This document shows positions 33,951 to 45,265 of a DNA stretch of 64,000 bases, in pieces. The notes below the pieces were generated by a model, which saw only the letters and a list, made by a program, of their open reading frames with translations, had not been told where the DNA came from and ran no database searches. Position 1 is the first letter of the stretch. Each line of letters begins with the position of its first letter. Made by a program: the position numbers and the translations under genes. Source of the DNA: Acheta domesticus (lineage: Eukaryota > Arthropoda > Insecta > Orthoptera > Gryllidae); the NCBI GenBank assembly GCA_031308135.1, contig JAHLJT010008756.1, forward strand, positions 104,311,271 through 104,375,270, written 5' to 3'.

Positions 33951-35115
33951 TTTCCCGTATACGTACGTATACACGGAGTGATATACATAGTATAGGGAAA
34001 GTTATGTAATGCTGCGCGAAAAAATGGCCAATTTTCGGCGGAAAAAAATTAATTGCCGGGCCGTGAAAACGAATAAGTGGATAAAACCAGTTGCTAAATT
34101 AAGAAAAAAAAATCCCCTAACACGTGGTGTGGTCAAAATCCATGATTTGTTGCTTCTTTATACTTAAAAATCGATTGACGGCATTCCGTCCGTCTGTCCG
34201 TCTGTGGTCAACGCTAGCGCCTAAACCGTTCGGTCGATTTTCTTCAAAATTGATATTCCCCAGTCGATCTAATTCTAGTCAAAGCTTTGTGATTTTGAAA
34301 AAGATTCTTTAAAATTTGGGGGTACTTTATATGAAGCCCCCCGGGGATTTTCAACATTTTCTCAAAAACGGCTCCAAATTTTTTCTTTAAATTTCTTGTA
34401 TGAATAGAGGAAAATACACTTTTTAACATGGCATAGGTCCGATTTTCACGTACAGCTCTGAATTTTCGAAAATTGTGAAAGTTTGAATTTTTTTCTGTGA
34501 AAAGTAGCTCAAATTTCGGCATTTTCAGAAATGCTCAAACGTCATTTTCTCGTATATGGCTGCAATTTTTTTCTTGAAACTTTTGTAACGGATAGTGCTA
34601 ATTACACTCATTAGTATAGCGTGAAGTTTGTTTTGAGTTTTTTTTGTCTTTTTCAAAAATTATATAAATGTAAATTTTTTGAAAGATCTCTCACATATTT
34701 AATATGCACATTATCCGCAATTTGTAAAGATGATTATATTTGTGAGTGTAAGTGCTTCAAATAACTTCAAATAAAGTATTTTGAAAACTCAAAAATTTTC
34801 TGTGAAAATGAGCTTCAAATTTCGCATTTTTAGTAGTGCTTAAACGCCATTTTCTCTTAAACGGCACATAATTTTTAAAAGAAAATTGCCATTTACGGCT
34901 AGGTTTTTGTGTTCTTTAATATTCTAAAATGAATATTTCTGTTCTACCAATAGGAAACCGAAAAATTAAGAAAATGACAAAAAAATGTACTTTTGGCGAT
35001 GATAGATGGTAGCTGGCAAGAAAGAGTATGTGGCAATTCCGAATAGCTAGCGAAGACCCAGGAAAATAGAAAACTAATACGGGAAAGTCTGTGCCATTCT
35101 GTTTCTGTTTTTTGA
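33951..35115 (+). mobile_element. Helitron-like repeat copy
   Basis: Begins with the same palindromic block (GTATACGTACGTATAC at 33957-33972) and TATAGGGAAAGTTATGTAAT, TGCTGCGCGAAAAAATGG as its inverted partner. CTAACACGTGGTGTGG, a GTCCGTCTGTCCGTCTG block, ACGCTAGCGCCTAAACCG and GGGGGTACTTTATATGAAGC follow, then two or more degenerate internal repeats. It ends near ACGGGAAAGTCTGTGCCATT with the terminal hairpin damaged. No coding capacity. Confidence 0.65.
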
Positions 35116-36560
35116 CAAATAAATTAATAAAATAAATACGGTCATGCTTAATTGTTTCAAAATACGAGTAGTTTTTCTTTAATTTTGTGACAAACGTAAT
35201 AGGCCGCTGTAAATTTACTGCGCTTCGGACAGCTGGATGCGTCGTAAATTGGAATGTGCAATTTTGTATATTATTTCTTTCTTCGTTTCTTACATTCGAA
35301 CTTTGTTATAGACTTACACATTAATATTTTAGAAATTGTTTATTTTGAAATATTTGAAATAAGTAAAAAGAATTAATAGCTCTCAGAATAGTGACAATGC
35401 AGGGTCTGCAACAATGGAATTCACTTTGCGCTCGCGAATATCTGTGAATTAGTGTCATTGTTGTGACCTAATGGAGCTGTATGAAAAGGAGTTATAATTG
35501 TCGAATTTATGTTGATATTTGCAGGCAAATATTTAGTTTTGCACCAAATGCTGTACCATTTGTAGTGAGTAGAGAATTTGTTACATGGTTTTAAAATACT
35601 CTTCCCTAATCATGGCCCAATGGAAGGCATTTCTATATTTCCAGGGTATCAGGCTTCTTTTTCCAATACAGGGTTACAAAACTTTTGCATTCTATTTTTG
35701 TGAAGTTGTAGAATTCACATAGTTCTGACAACACTGCAATGGAAATAGTGAGTTCCAAGCGAAGATGTTAGTAGCGCATAAAGTGCAATAATACAATACT
35801 ACTTAGCTGTTTCCTCTAATACGGGAAAGTAAGTGCTGTTGTCGCACCACTAGTTTTTTAAATTATCCTGTTATCTTGAAATGGTGTGTGTCAAAACTCA
35901 GCATACTGAGGTTACAAATAAGAAACGTTGATAATCTTTGCACGAACATATTTACATGAACTTTTTTGTTTAAAAAGTAGTATGGATGAGGTATAAAACC
36001 TAGTATGTATTGTCGGTGATATGTGTTTATTGAAAGCATGAAGAAAGTGAAACGAGTGCATGTGCATAAATCCGTCCATGAGTGTGCGAAAGCATTCGCA
36101 GTATCATGGAATAAGTTAGTGTAAGTTGATTGTGTGAGGAATCTATGGCTCTGGTCTCACTTTGTTAAGATTTGTGGGTATTTAAAGGCATTGGGATAAT
36201 GAAGGCGTGTGTGTTCATGCGTGTGCAAGAGTGTGGAGTGGGCAACATAGGTACATACATTAATATACTTGTAGGTAGAGCTAAGAATGTAGCTATTGCC
36301 CAAACGTAGATTGTGACAGATGGGTAGTGTTTCGTTGATGTGTCTGTAAATAGTGTGTTGAATGTACGTAGGTATGGAACTGGCAATGTTTGTGTATTGC
36401 GCTCTTGCGTTGTATTACGTTTTATTATGTTAGTGTGTTTTATGGCGTAATGAACGTTTGATGTACTACGTATAACTTCTAGAAATCTTAGAAATCTACC
36501 ACTTGGTGTTAGCCATAAGTATACTTCAAATCAAATACAAGCAGATCAATTTTATCTAAC
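35116..36560. other. AT-rich sequence, no gene
   Basis: A GT-rich stretch lies at about 36050-36420. A minus-strand frame of 73 codons there has no domain. A Helitron-like 3' fragment at 35790-35854 is listed separately. Confidence 0.5.
35790..35854 (+). mobile_element. Helitron-like 3' terminus fragment
   Basis: ACGGGAAAGTAAGTGCTGTT then GTCGCACCACTAGT. The GTGC / GCAC hairpin is followed directly by CA and CTAG (35850-35853) before T. It ends like the copy at 8911 and shows that the 3' boundary is sharp. Confidence 0.5.
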
Positions 36561-36574
36561 CAACTATATAACCA

Positions 36575-36690
36575 TTTATCTGTCTACTTATCTATTTCCC
36601 TACCTACCTATCTATCTATATATTTATCAATCAAACCATCTATCTCCCTATCTACCTACCTATCTATCTACCTACCTATCTGTCTAAACT
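36575..36690. repeat. (CTAC/CTAT)n tetranucleotide repeat
   Basis: Interrupted runs of CTAC and CTAT units over about 115 bases. Confidence 0.85.
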
Positions 36691-36759
36691 ATCGGTTGAA
36701 TTTACAATTTTCCATCATACCCCATATATTTCATTAGTGCAAATGAGTGAAGAGTTCCT

Positions 36760-37815
36760 CAGCCCTTTTCCTCCGCAATCGTCGTTGTCATTAGGACTCT
36801 CAGAGAAGGGTGCCGGGCGATCGCGTCGTCCCTCGCCCCACATTCCCCGCCCTGCGCGCCTGCGTCGCCGCTGACGACCGCTATAAGTCCCGCGGAGAGG
36901 CGTCGACGTCGCGGCGGGCGAGTAAAAACCGCGACCGGCGGCGGCGGCGGAGGGCGCGGCGCGGCGGGGGCGGGGGCGGCGGCGCTCCTATTGTCGGCGG
37001 CGGCGACACGCGGTGCGCCGTGTAGCGCCAGCGCGCGCGCTCGTAAAGTTAGCTGCCGCCGCCGCCGCCGCCGCTGCCTCCGTCGCCGCTGCAGTGGTCT
37101 GGCGCGGCTTATTCAAATGCCGCGAGTTCGCCGCCGCTCTTCGCTACCCCCGGCGCCCGCCGCCCGCCGCCGCTGCTGCCCGCATGCGGATGAGCTGCGG
37201 GCGTTATCAGGCGCAGCGCCGCCCCGCCGCCCGGCCTGCTGCCGTGCCCCAGCCGGCGCGGCGCTCCGACCGGATAAAGGACACGGGCGGTCGCCCTCTG
37301 CTTCCCACCTCCATCGCCTCACACCTTCGGCCCGCGCGCCCGTCCCCTCACCCCGCCCCTTTCCACCCCATCACCAACTCGTGCGATCGCCGACCGGGCT
37401 GTCTCTCCTCCGCCGATCCCCGCCCTCCCCGCCACCGGGCCCTGCGGCAGGCCCCGCTGCCCCTATCTGCGTGTGCCGCCGCCCCCGCCCCTCCCGCCTT
37501 GAGTGCGCCGCCGCGCCGCGCCGCGCCGCGCCGCCGTCGCCGCCGTGGTGCCGGCCGTCTCGGGTTCCCTCCATGAGAGCGAGCGCGCGCGATCCCCGCC
37601 ACCGCCGCCGCCGCCGTTTGATCTCGCCGCTGCTCTCCTTTTCTTCCCCGGCGCCGATGTGGGCGCTCTGATGAGCATCCTGCCCCCTCCCCACTCCTCC
37701 CCGCTCCGCGCCGCGCCGCCTCTGATCGTCTTTCGGGCGCGTGCTCGATTGCCCCTGTTCGCGAAAGGCCGGCGTCTGCGTGCGGCTCCGACGAGCTTGG
37801 TGCAAAAGAGAGGAC
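36760..37815. other. GC-rich CpG island 6
   Basis: A 1-kb CpG-dense island with (GCC)n tracts (about 37052-37075 and around 37600) and GGCGGC runs. Interspersed short AT cores (GACCGCTATAAGTCC at about 36876, TCCTATTGTCGGC at about 36986, GGCTTATTCAAATGCC at about 37107) look like transcription-factor sites set in GC. Frames up to 226 codons exist on both strands in several phases, all Arg, Ala and Pro low complexity, so coding is not supported. Confidence 0.75.
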
Positions 37816-38990
37816 GAACTTTTAACCAGGGTGTGAATATTAAAGAAATATCTTCTATTTCTTGAGATTTGGATACGAGACGGCTAATTTCTATCTTCTT
37901 CAGAGTGCTACATCTCTGCAGAAATTTGCGACAAACTATTTTTCTTTAATTCTCTAGCCTAATGAGACGCTCCACAGAAGGCATGGGAGCTTTTATGACC
38001 AAGGTGCTAGCCTTACCTGCATAATCTGACGGTCACGGATCGTCACGTAAAGTGAAATATATATCCCTAAGACCTTCTTCATGACACGTACAGTGCAAAG
38101 ATAGACTGCTTTCTGCATGTTTCTGTAACCCAGTTCAGGCGAAGTCTCGCAGCAGATTTCAGGGGAGATACGTCCATTTGTAGATATGATTGCAGGATCT
38201 ACATCCACTGAACTCCATCAAATGTCAACAGTAATCCCTTTCCGGAATATTTTGTGCACCCAAATCATGTTTTTTTACTTTAACTTCGCGATCTACGGAT
38301 GTTCGTTTTTTGAAGGTAGTAATGAGCGAAGAAAATTAATTTGTTCAGTGAAGAAGGTCTCAAAAGACGTCTATCAACTTCCTTCCAAGATACGTATACT
38401 GTAGCCTGGTCTTAGAACTGTTGGACGATACCAGAATCCCCTAGTTTGAGTGGTCCAAACGTTCGTAATTTGCGTAATTTTGGAAAAACAAAATAATACA
38501 GCAAAATCGCATTTGCGTCATCTCATACCATGCATTAATCACTATCGTTACCATAACAATCATATGACAAGCATCTATTAAGCAGCTATGCCCATCACGG
38601 ACTCTGTGCTCGCTCAGTGCACATTATATACGGTATGTGCATTGCGGTTTGCATATTGATTTTGTTTGTAAATATCATTCCCTTCTTACACACCCCTCTC
38701 GCTGTGTCTTACTCCCAGTGTATCCTTTTTCCCATTGAAATTGACCAGTAATAAATTAAGTTTTGCTGAAATGACATTGCTCATTGCTAAGGTTACAGAG
38801 CAATAGAGAAAAACCGAATCAAGTGAGAAAAATATCGGTTTCCCGGAGTTAGCACAGAGTCTAGAACGGTGAAATCGTGGGGTTTTAACTGGTGCCTGGT
38901 ATATACAACATTCTGATTGATTGATACAATTGATTATGAATTGACTCTGAGCATACTCAAAGAAAAAAATTTTTTATGATTTTTTACAGG
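37816..38990. other. AT-rich sequence, no gene
   Basis: A GATTGATTGATACAATTGAT stretch at about 38915 could be the simple tail of the SINE fragment that follows. Nothing else was recognised. Confidence 0.45.
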
Positions 38991-39009
38991 TAACCCCCCT
39001 TTTTCAGTA

Positions 39010-39255
39010 CTTACCGACTGAACTCTACCGTCGGCTATTTTTTTTCCCAACTAGGCACCTTCCATTCGAGGGGCATCGCCCCAGACGGGTAGTGTGGTGC
39101 ATGTAGGTGTAACTGTGTGTAAATAAAGGGTAGATTAGGACAAGAAATGGAAAGAAAAGATCGTCTGCGGTCCGTGCCCCGTTTGGTAGCTGCTCCAGCA
39201 TTCGCCTGATGCTCAGAGAAACCACGGAAAATACCTATCAAAGCCGCCAATCTCT
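39010..39255 (-). mobile_element. SINE family A, internal fragment
   Basis: GAGGGGCATCGCCCCAGACG, GTGGTGCATGTAGGTGT, GCGGTCCGTGCC, CATTCGCCTGATG and AGAAACCACGGAAAAT follow the body of the family in minus orientation. The tRNA head is missing. Confidence 0.7.
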
Positions 39256-39289
39256 AGAATTCTTGAAATTCCAGAGTCAACAGTGAAAA

Positions 39290-39985
39290 TGAGACCTATG
39301 CCATCTTTACATCTCGATCCGTACAAGTAATTTAAAGAAATAATTTGGAGCGGTTTTTGAGAAAAAATTCCTATATTTCGCGCAAAATTACATTGAAACT
39401 ACTCATATTTTCGAAAAATTGAACAAGAACTTCTTTAAATATCTACCTTTTAGGAAAATAATCTCGGTTTTCATTGTTACGTTTAGGAAGGCGCGCCCAA
39501 AAAATTGTATTTCTTCAGTTTTCAAAAAAATCTGTGTTTTCAACGAACATGACACCACTACAGTTCTCTTAAGCGTTTTTTACGCTATCCGAAGACTAAA
39601 TTTGATAAAAAAATTTTGTGCATTTTTTGAGAAAATTTTGAAAACTTTTTGAAACTTCATGTGAAGTACCCTCAACGATTAATATATCTGTTTGAAACTC
39701 CCAAAGCCATGAGTTCATTCAACTGGACTGGGGAATATAAATTTTGAAGTAAATCGGCCGAACAATTTAGGCGTTGATGGTTAGGTGGCTTAGTGTTGAC
39801 CTCAGACGGACAGAGAGACATTAGTTTCGCCGGCAATCAATTTTTCGGTATCAAGAACCAACTAAACCCACGTGTTAAAGGATTTCTTTCTAAATCTTCT
39901 AACAAGATTTATTAGTGTTTCGTTACCAGAGCCCCACAATAAGAGGTTTTCTGCCGAAAATTCTCCGTTTTCCGGCGTACGATTA
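39290..39985 (-). mobile_element. Helitron-like repeat, 5' part
   Basis: The minus strand starts GAGAAAGTAATGTAATCGTA and continues AACACGTGGGTTTAG, TGTCCGTCTGAGGTCAACAC, GGGTACTTCACATGAAGTTT, and units with AAACCGCTCCAAATTATTTC. It abuts the plus-strand copy at 39986 with no spacer. Confidence 0.6.
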
Positions 39986-41496
39986 CATTACTTTCTCATT
40001 TTTACGAAGAAATTCGTAAGGAGAGAAAATAAATATCCTCTAACACATAATGTAGCCAGAATCCATGTTTTGTGGGTCCTTGATTCCAAAAAATCTATTG
40101 ATGGCGAAACGTCTGTCCGTCCGTCTAAAACTATGTGTACGAATTTTGTGAAGCTGAATAAATCCCTCTAAATCTGGCTTCAGTCGAAGCTCTGCGATTT
40201 TGAAACCTATTAATTCATTTTGGGATACTTTACACGAAACCCCTCAGACATTTTGAACATTTTCTCAAAAATGACTCAAAAGTTTTCTTTAAATTACCTG
40301 TAATAATAGAGTGAAATACACGTGTAAAAGCGGCATAGGTACGGTTTTCACTGTTGACTCTGAATTTTTCGATTATTACAAAAGTTATAATTTTCTTGGC
40401 GTCTTCCTACAACTACAAAATTGAAGATAGAGATTTTTCTTTCAAATTAAATTAGTTTTCCATAATAATTTCTTTCATTATAGTCATGTACATTTTTGTT
40501 TGAAAATTTGAGTAGTTTCCTTGCAATATTTCGTGCAATTGTTCACTTAAACAAGTAACCAAAACATTCAACCAAAACATTTTCAGAAACAAAACAAAAA
40601 CATTATCAGAAACGGCTCCAAGTTTTTTCTTTAAACTTTTGGAAGGAATAGTGCTAAATGTACTCTATAAAATGACATGAGCGCCAATTTGCTCTATTAT
40701 TTTCTTTTTTCAAAAATTACAAAAACGTAATTTTTTTACTAGCTTCTAACGTCGTTAATATTTATACCTGCGACAATTTCTTCACAATGTCGCATTTAAA
40801 AGTGTATATCCTTTAAATGAGGTCTTATAAAGTTTTCACGCAAACTCAATACTTTTCTGTGAAAATGAGCTCAAAATTACGCATTTTCAGAAACGCTCAA
40901 ACGTCACTTTTCCAAAAACGGCTCCATGTTTTTCCTCTAACCTTTGGTACATATAGTGCAATTTGCACTGTTTAATACGACAGAAAATTGATTTTTGAGT
41001 ATTTTTTTTAATTACACAAATGTATTTCTGTGAAATATCTCTCACTCCTTTAATATTCACTTTTTCAGCTATTAGTATACATTTTCACTGTAGGGGGAAA
41101 GCAATTTGTAAAAACTGTATTATTTGTTAGTTAATGTCCTTCGAATGACTTCCAATAAAGTTTTTCGAAAATTCAAGTGAACAAGAACTGTGAACAAGAG
41201 CTTCAAATTTCGCATTTACAGTAACGCTTAAATGCTATTAACAGAAAACAACTCGAAATTTTTCAAGGAAAATTTCCTTTTATGACGAAGTTTACTTCTT
41301 AAAGTAATATTTTGGTTCTACAATTAGGAAACAGAATTACAATTATGTTTTAGGAAACACTAAAACTGAAAAAATCAAAGAAAAATGTACTCTGTGCAGC
41401 TATAGATGGCAGCTGGCTAGAGTAGGTGGTTAGTCCGAAAAGTTAGCTGTGAAAGTTACGTGAAAGTCTGAGCCATTCTGTAGCACTACTAGTTGA
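39986..41496 (+). mobile_element. Helitron-like repeat copy with intact 3' end
   Basis: Runs from an internal start (CTCATTTTTACGAAG) through CTAACACATAATGTAGCC, TGTCCGTCCGTCT, repeated AAACGGCTCC-type units, and a segment with TAGATGGCAGCTGGCTAG. It ends GTGAAAGTCTGAGCCATT, CTGTAGCACTA and CTAG then T (about 41488-41493). There is no coding capacity. Confidence 0.6.
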
Positions 41497-41499
41497 ATT

Positions 41500-41985
41500 T
41501 AAATTCTTGAATACGATTTTTTTTTAATTTGAACTTTTTAATTTATTTTTTTTAAATTTTAATTTCTACAAGCTATAGCATACGCTCTTATCCCCTTGAG
41601 CTTACTCAAATAATACAAATTTATGAAACCTACTCTGCTTTTCATAAAATTGTATTTCAATGTCACTTACTTTCATTTTTGTCTGTATTTTGCATTTTAT
41701 GATAGGACCAATGTTTTTGTTTCCCGAGAAAGTACAGGAATCACAAGAGTTGACATTCTTTTAGAAATTGATATTATAGTACATTATGAGACTATAATAT
41801 GATGATGGATATTAATACAAGAGCGTGAAGTGAAATTACAATGTTGGCGAGCATCGACAACTTTTGAAAAAAATCGGTTTTTTGCGTAATGACTTTCCAA
41901 GCATTTACGGCGTTGAATTTGAGGTAATTCTTCTTGAGCATTGTCAACCGAGTCGTAAGTCATTGCCTTTTATCCCTGTCGACCA
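41500..41985. other. AT-rich sequence, nothing recognised
   Basis: A T/A-homopolymeric stretch lies at 41515-41565. No gene. Confidence 0.5.
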
Positions 41986-41987
41986 AG

Positions 41988-42092
41988 TGCTCAGCGCCGT
42001 TGGTATTCGAGGTTCCCAGAGGGTCACCCATCCAGTGTTCCAGAGCGATTCGAGCCTCATAAGTTCCGTGACTTCATGAACAGACTGAATCG
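41988..42092 (-). pseudogene. 5S rRNA-like fragment
   Basis: The plus strand contains GGTTCCCAGAGGGTCACCC followed by ATCCAGT at 42011-42036. This closely resembles the reverse complement of the 3' part of eukaryotic 5S rRNA (GGTGACCGCCTGGGAAC, preceded by a TTGGATG word). Weaker similarity continues to about 42090, where AAGTTCCGTGACTTCATGAA matches the internal-promoter region of 5S. The sequence is too diverged to be functional. It could be a retro-copied 5S pseudogene or the head of a 5S-derived SINE. Confidence 0.5.
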
Positions 42093-42545
42093 TTAAGTTC
42101 GGTTATTTCGAAGACAACTTCATTGAAAGTATTAAAATCCTTCCGAGTTTCATACAGAACTTTCTCTACAACTAAGGCAAACGACACAAAAGCGTTGCAA
42201 TGTATCGTTGACGTTGGTTTATTGGACATCCGTTGGTTGACGGCCTCGCGATCATGATAACAGCCGCACAACAGACATTAATTGCAACTCAATGGATGCC
42301 ATGTGGTCTCGAGCTGGCAAACATGGATGCCGCAAAGTTAGCAAATGCGTGTTACATTAGAATAACATTTATAAGTAGGGCGAGATCATGGGTTCATGCC
42401 ATTAATAGCAAGCGCCTTTTAAAGGAACATTTTTCAGCCTCTTTCAGATTTCATGCAACAACAGTGAGAATTTAAAAATTATTTCCGAAAGTTCGAGCTG
42501 TCGTTCAGAGAATTGCTCTCGAAATTGCATGATCATAGTAAACGG
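42093..42545. other. Unassigned sequence
   Basis: This may be the body of the element that carries the 5S-like segment (in plus orientation it lies upstream of it). No recognisable domain in an 80-codon frame at 42233-42475. Confidence 0.35.
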
Positions 42546-42550
42546 CAAGG

Positions 42551-43446
42551 TACGAGGGTCATTCAAATAAAAACCGGAACTTCTTTTATTTGCGTATTTT
42601 CGTCTTCAGCGCGGCTTGCCGGGGACAATCTGTAATGGGAACAGAGAGGAGATAGCCATGCACACGGCCCTCATGCTCATGTTTACCATTTCAGTATCAC
42701 TAGAATGAACAGAAAGTATCCGTGTCTGTTCCGTAATGTGTAATTATTCGTTTTCTCCCCAGCAAAAGAGTGAAATTGAATGAAATTTTGAAGAGACTCA
42801 GAGCACAGTTCGGTCATGCTTCTTTGAGTCAACACCAATTGTTGAATAGGGCCAGACGTGTTAACGGCGTCCGATGACCAGCGAAAAATGAAGACAATAT
42901 TCAAGAAGTGCGTGAAGGTGCGTTGTTGAAGGTGATCGTTGCATTGTTGTTGCCCATATTGCATCAGAGGCGGGTGTAAGTGTTGAAAGAATCCATACCA
43001 TTGTATCGGACGGCGACTATCGGCGTCTAGCAGCCGGATGGTATGGTTCGGATGGCGTCTACTGATTCACGATGTCTTACTGCGTGACAACACACGGCTG
43101 CGTACAGTAGCATTCGCAAAATTACACTGGCTATTTCTACAACACTCATTTTACTGTTCGGACTTATTCCCATGTGAATACCATATGTTTGGTCCACTGA
43201 AAGACGCATTAGGTGGAGAAAGGTTTGAAGACGACGCAGCGGTCAAACAGTAAGTGCACAATCTGCAATCTGCTGGGGTATTCGTCTTTTTTTTCCGTGA
43301 TGGAATCAGAAAATTTCGTATGCGGTGGAGAAAATGTATTTCTGTTGAAGGAAACTATGGTGAAAAATAAGGTACTCCATTTGTAATTTTATGTATCACC
43401 AATAACACACTGTTAAAAAATTCCGGTTCATATTTGAATGATCTTT
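42551..43446 (+). pseudogene. Mariner-like element with internal deletion
   Basis: Terminal inverted repeats are GTCATTCAAATAAAAACCGG (from 42559) and the reverse complement of 43421-43442 (ATCATTCAAATATGAACCGG), matching at 19 of 22 positions. The left end abuts a TA. Inside, frames give the helix-turn-helix end of the transposase DNA-binding domain (CIVVAHIASEAGVSVERIHT, about 42936-42996). After a gap comes the C-terminal catalytic part (LLRDNTRLR, FYCSDLFPCEYHMFGPLK, GGERFEDDAAVKQ, then RMRWRKCISVEGNYGEK and a stop near 43370). The first catalytic Asp region is deleted and the third acidic residue is Glu where mariner usually has Asp. Stops and frameshifts are present. The copy is about 0.9 kb against about 1.3 kb for intact members. 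Confidence 0.85.
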
Positions 43447-43479
43447 AATGTGACGTGTGCTTTCCCACCACAATGATTG

Positions 43480-44058
43480 ATTAGTATTTTCAGGCGCGTC
43501 AACTGCCAAGAGCGTTGGTCACGTATAGATGTCTTTTTCGTGGGAGGGGCCTGTAATCTTCCTCCTCTGCATAGTGAGATCTGGCGCTGACTTAATGGTC
43601 AGCCAGCGGGGATTTCAGTAACCAGGTATCTCCCTCCAGCGGGGCATCGCCCCAGACAAGACACGCTTTAAGCTCTCCACTAGTTTCCCGGCATGTGTGG
43701 TAGAGTATTACATATAAGAGTACGTGCATGTAAAGGACGAATGAGTAAATGATAAGAAAAAGGAAGGAAATATCGGACGGTCAGTGGTCCGTTTGATAGA
43801 GAACTGCTTTGGTATTCGCCTGGTATTGATGGAAGAAACTACGAAAAACTACCGATCAGAGCAGCCGGCCGCTAGAATTCTCCCAACAGCGGCTGAATTC
43901 AACCGAGCTGACAAGCTGTCGAAAATCCTTCCACTTACGGTACTCGAAGCGTATAACCTTACGGTCAGAGTCACTGCAGTGACATCAGTAGATACCCACC
44001 GTCGGGACTCGAACCCTTTGTCAGAGGCGCTGCTAAGCCGGTAAATACCACCAGAAGA
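43480..44058 (-). mobile_element. SINE family A, near full length
   Basis: In minus orientation the tRNA-like head lies at the right (B-box as GGGTTCGAGTCCC near 43999-44011). The body follows (AGAATTCTAGCGGCCG, CGATCGGT-like, CGAATACCAAAGC, CCCCAGACAAG in plus sense). The tail lies at the left near CAGGCGCGTCAACTGCC. Candidate 8-bp target duplication AATGATTG at 43472-43479 and 44059-44066. Confidence 0.8.
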
Positions 44059-44069
44059 AATGATTGCAT

Positions 44070-44323
44070 GAGCCCTTCATTAATTAATATTTCAATGTCG
44101 AATCTATTCATTTTATGAATGTAAAAACGTCTATCGTACAAAGCAGTTCAACGTACATACAACGTACGTCACTAGTACTCCATGTACATACACGCTGTGG
44201 ATGCCTAAGAAGCTACAACGTCCATCAAAAACAACGTAGGCATTCAGCTGTTCACGTCCGTTGGCTGCTACGCGACGGACGTTGTTGGCGACGGACATCA
44301 CTGTTCCGCAGCACATACGCGCC
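44070..44323. other. Palindrome-rich unique sequence
   Basis: Contains overlapping inverted words (GACGTCCGT / ACGGACGT types, ACGTACAT / ATGTACGT). It includes AGCACATACGCGCC at 44310-44323, which reappears just after the LINE at 45252. Confidence 0.4.
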
Positions 44324-45251
44324 TAGTGTGCCACAGCACATACGCTGACGTACCCACCACACCATCAACATCCACTTTTGCAGATGACACAGCAATCTAC
44401 TCCACAAAATGAGACATAGAAACAGCAATAGAGGATCTGCAAAACCATCTCACTATATTTTCCGATTGAGCACAGAAATGGCACATTCTGATAAACGCAA
44501 GCAAGAGCCAAGGGAAAATATTCACTCTTCGAAGACCCACCCGCACTCACCTATCAAAACCACAACATACCATGGATTCCTGGGAACACCACGGCAAAAT
44601 ACCTTGGAGTATTACTCGACAGACGACTCACATGGAGACCCAATATCATGCATAGAATAGCACTAGCCACCAAGCGAACACATTAATTATATCCCCTACT
44701 CAAAAAATCATCCCCACTCCAACTACACATATCCATTCATCTTTACCAAACAATGATACGACCTATATTAAGTTATGCATCTCCTGTCTGGACCGCAGTA
44801 TCCAATACAAATATTCAGAAAATCCAAACTTCCAAAATAAATTCCTAAGAATAATCACAAAAGCACCCTGGTTCATTCCAAACTCTCAAATCCATCAAGA
44901 ACTCGGTATCACATCTATCACTGTACATTTTCCCCTTCTATCCACAAAATTCTATAACAAAATTTCTCGAATACCTTCAGCTATCCATTTCAAACTTGGA
45001 AAACAGAACCCTTGGAAAACCCTCATCGTAAACGATTAAAAAGGAAATTACCCAGAGAATTTTTTGACCCTCCTTAAGCAGACTGGAAGCGATTAGCCTT
45101 TCCGTGCAATATAAAGTGCTTCTGAAAATGTAATAATCACGATAAAAGAAAATATCTTGCAAACTTGCTGTATAAAATAAAATCAACTACTGTACCAGTC
45201 GTTCACGTCTGCTGAGGGCCTCAGGCCAAGCAAGAATAAATAAATAAAAAA
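44324..45251 (+). pseudogene. Jockey-type LINE, 5'-truncated reverse transcriptase 3' end
   Basis: Starts just before the FADDTAIYST catalytic box (from 44378). In broken frames it continues through NHLTIFSD, KYLGVLLDRRLTWRPHI, and then LQLHISIHLYQTMIRPILSY, ASPVWTA, KIQTSQNKFLRIITKAPWF and HQELGITSI, the classic Jockey-clade end of the reverse transcriptase. A GGGCCTCAGGCCAAG hairpin-like word and a TAAATAAATAAA tail close it. AGCACATACGCGCC occurs at 44310-44323 and 45252-45265 and is a likely target-site duplication. Stops and frameshifts make it dead. Confidence 0.8.
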
Positions 45252-45265
45252 AGCACATACGCGCC

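Noticed and set aside
36810..37865. A 226-codon frame and others in island 6
   Set aside because: Multiple long frames in all phases, no domain, low complexity. This is expected from GC content and lack of stops.
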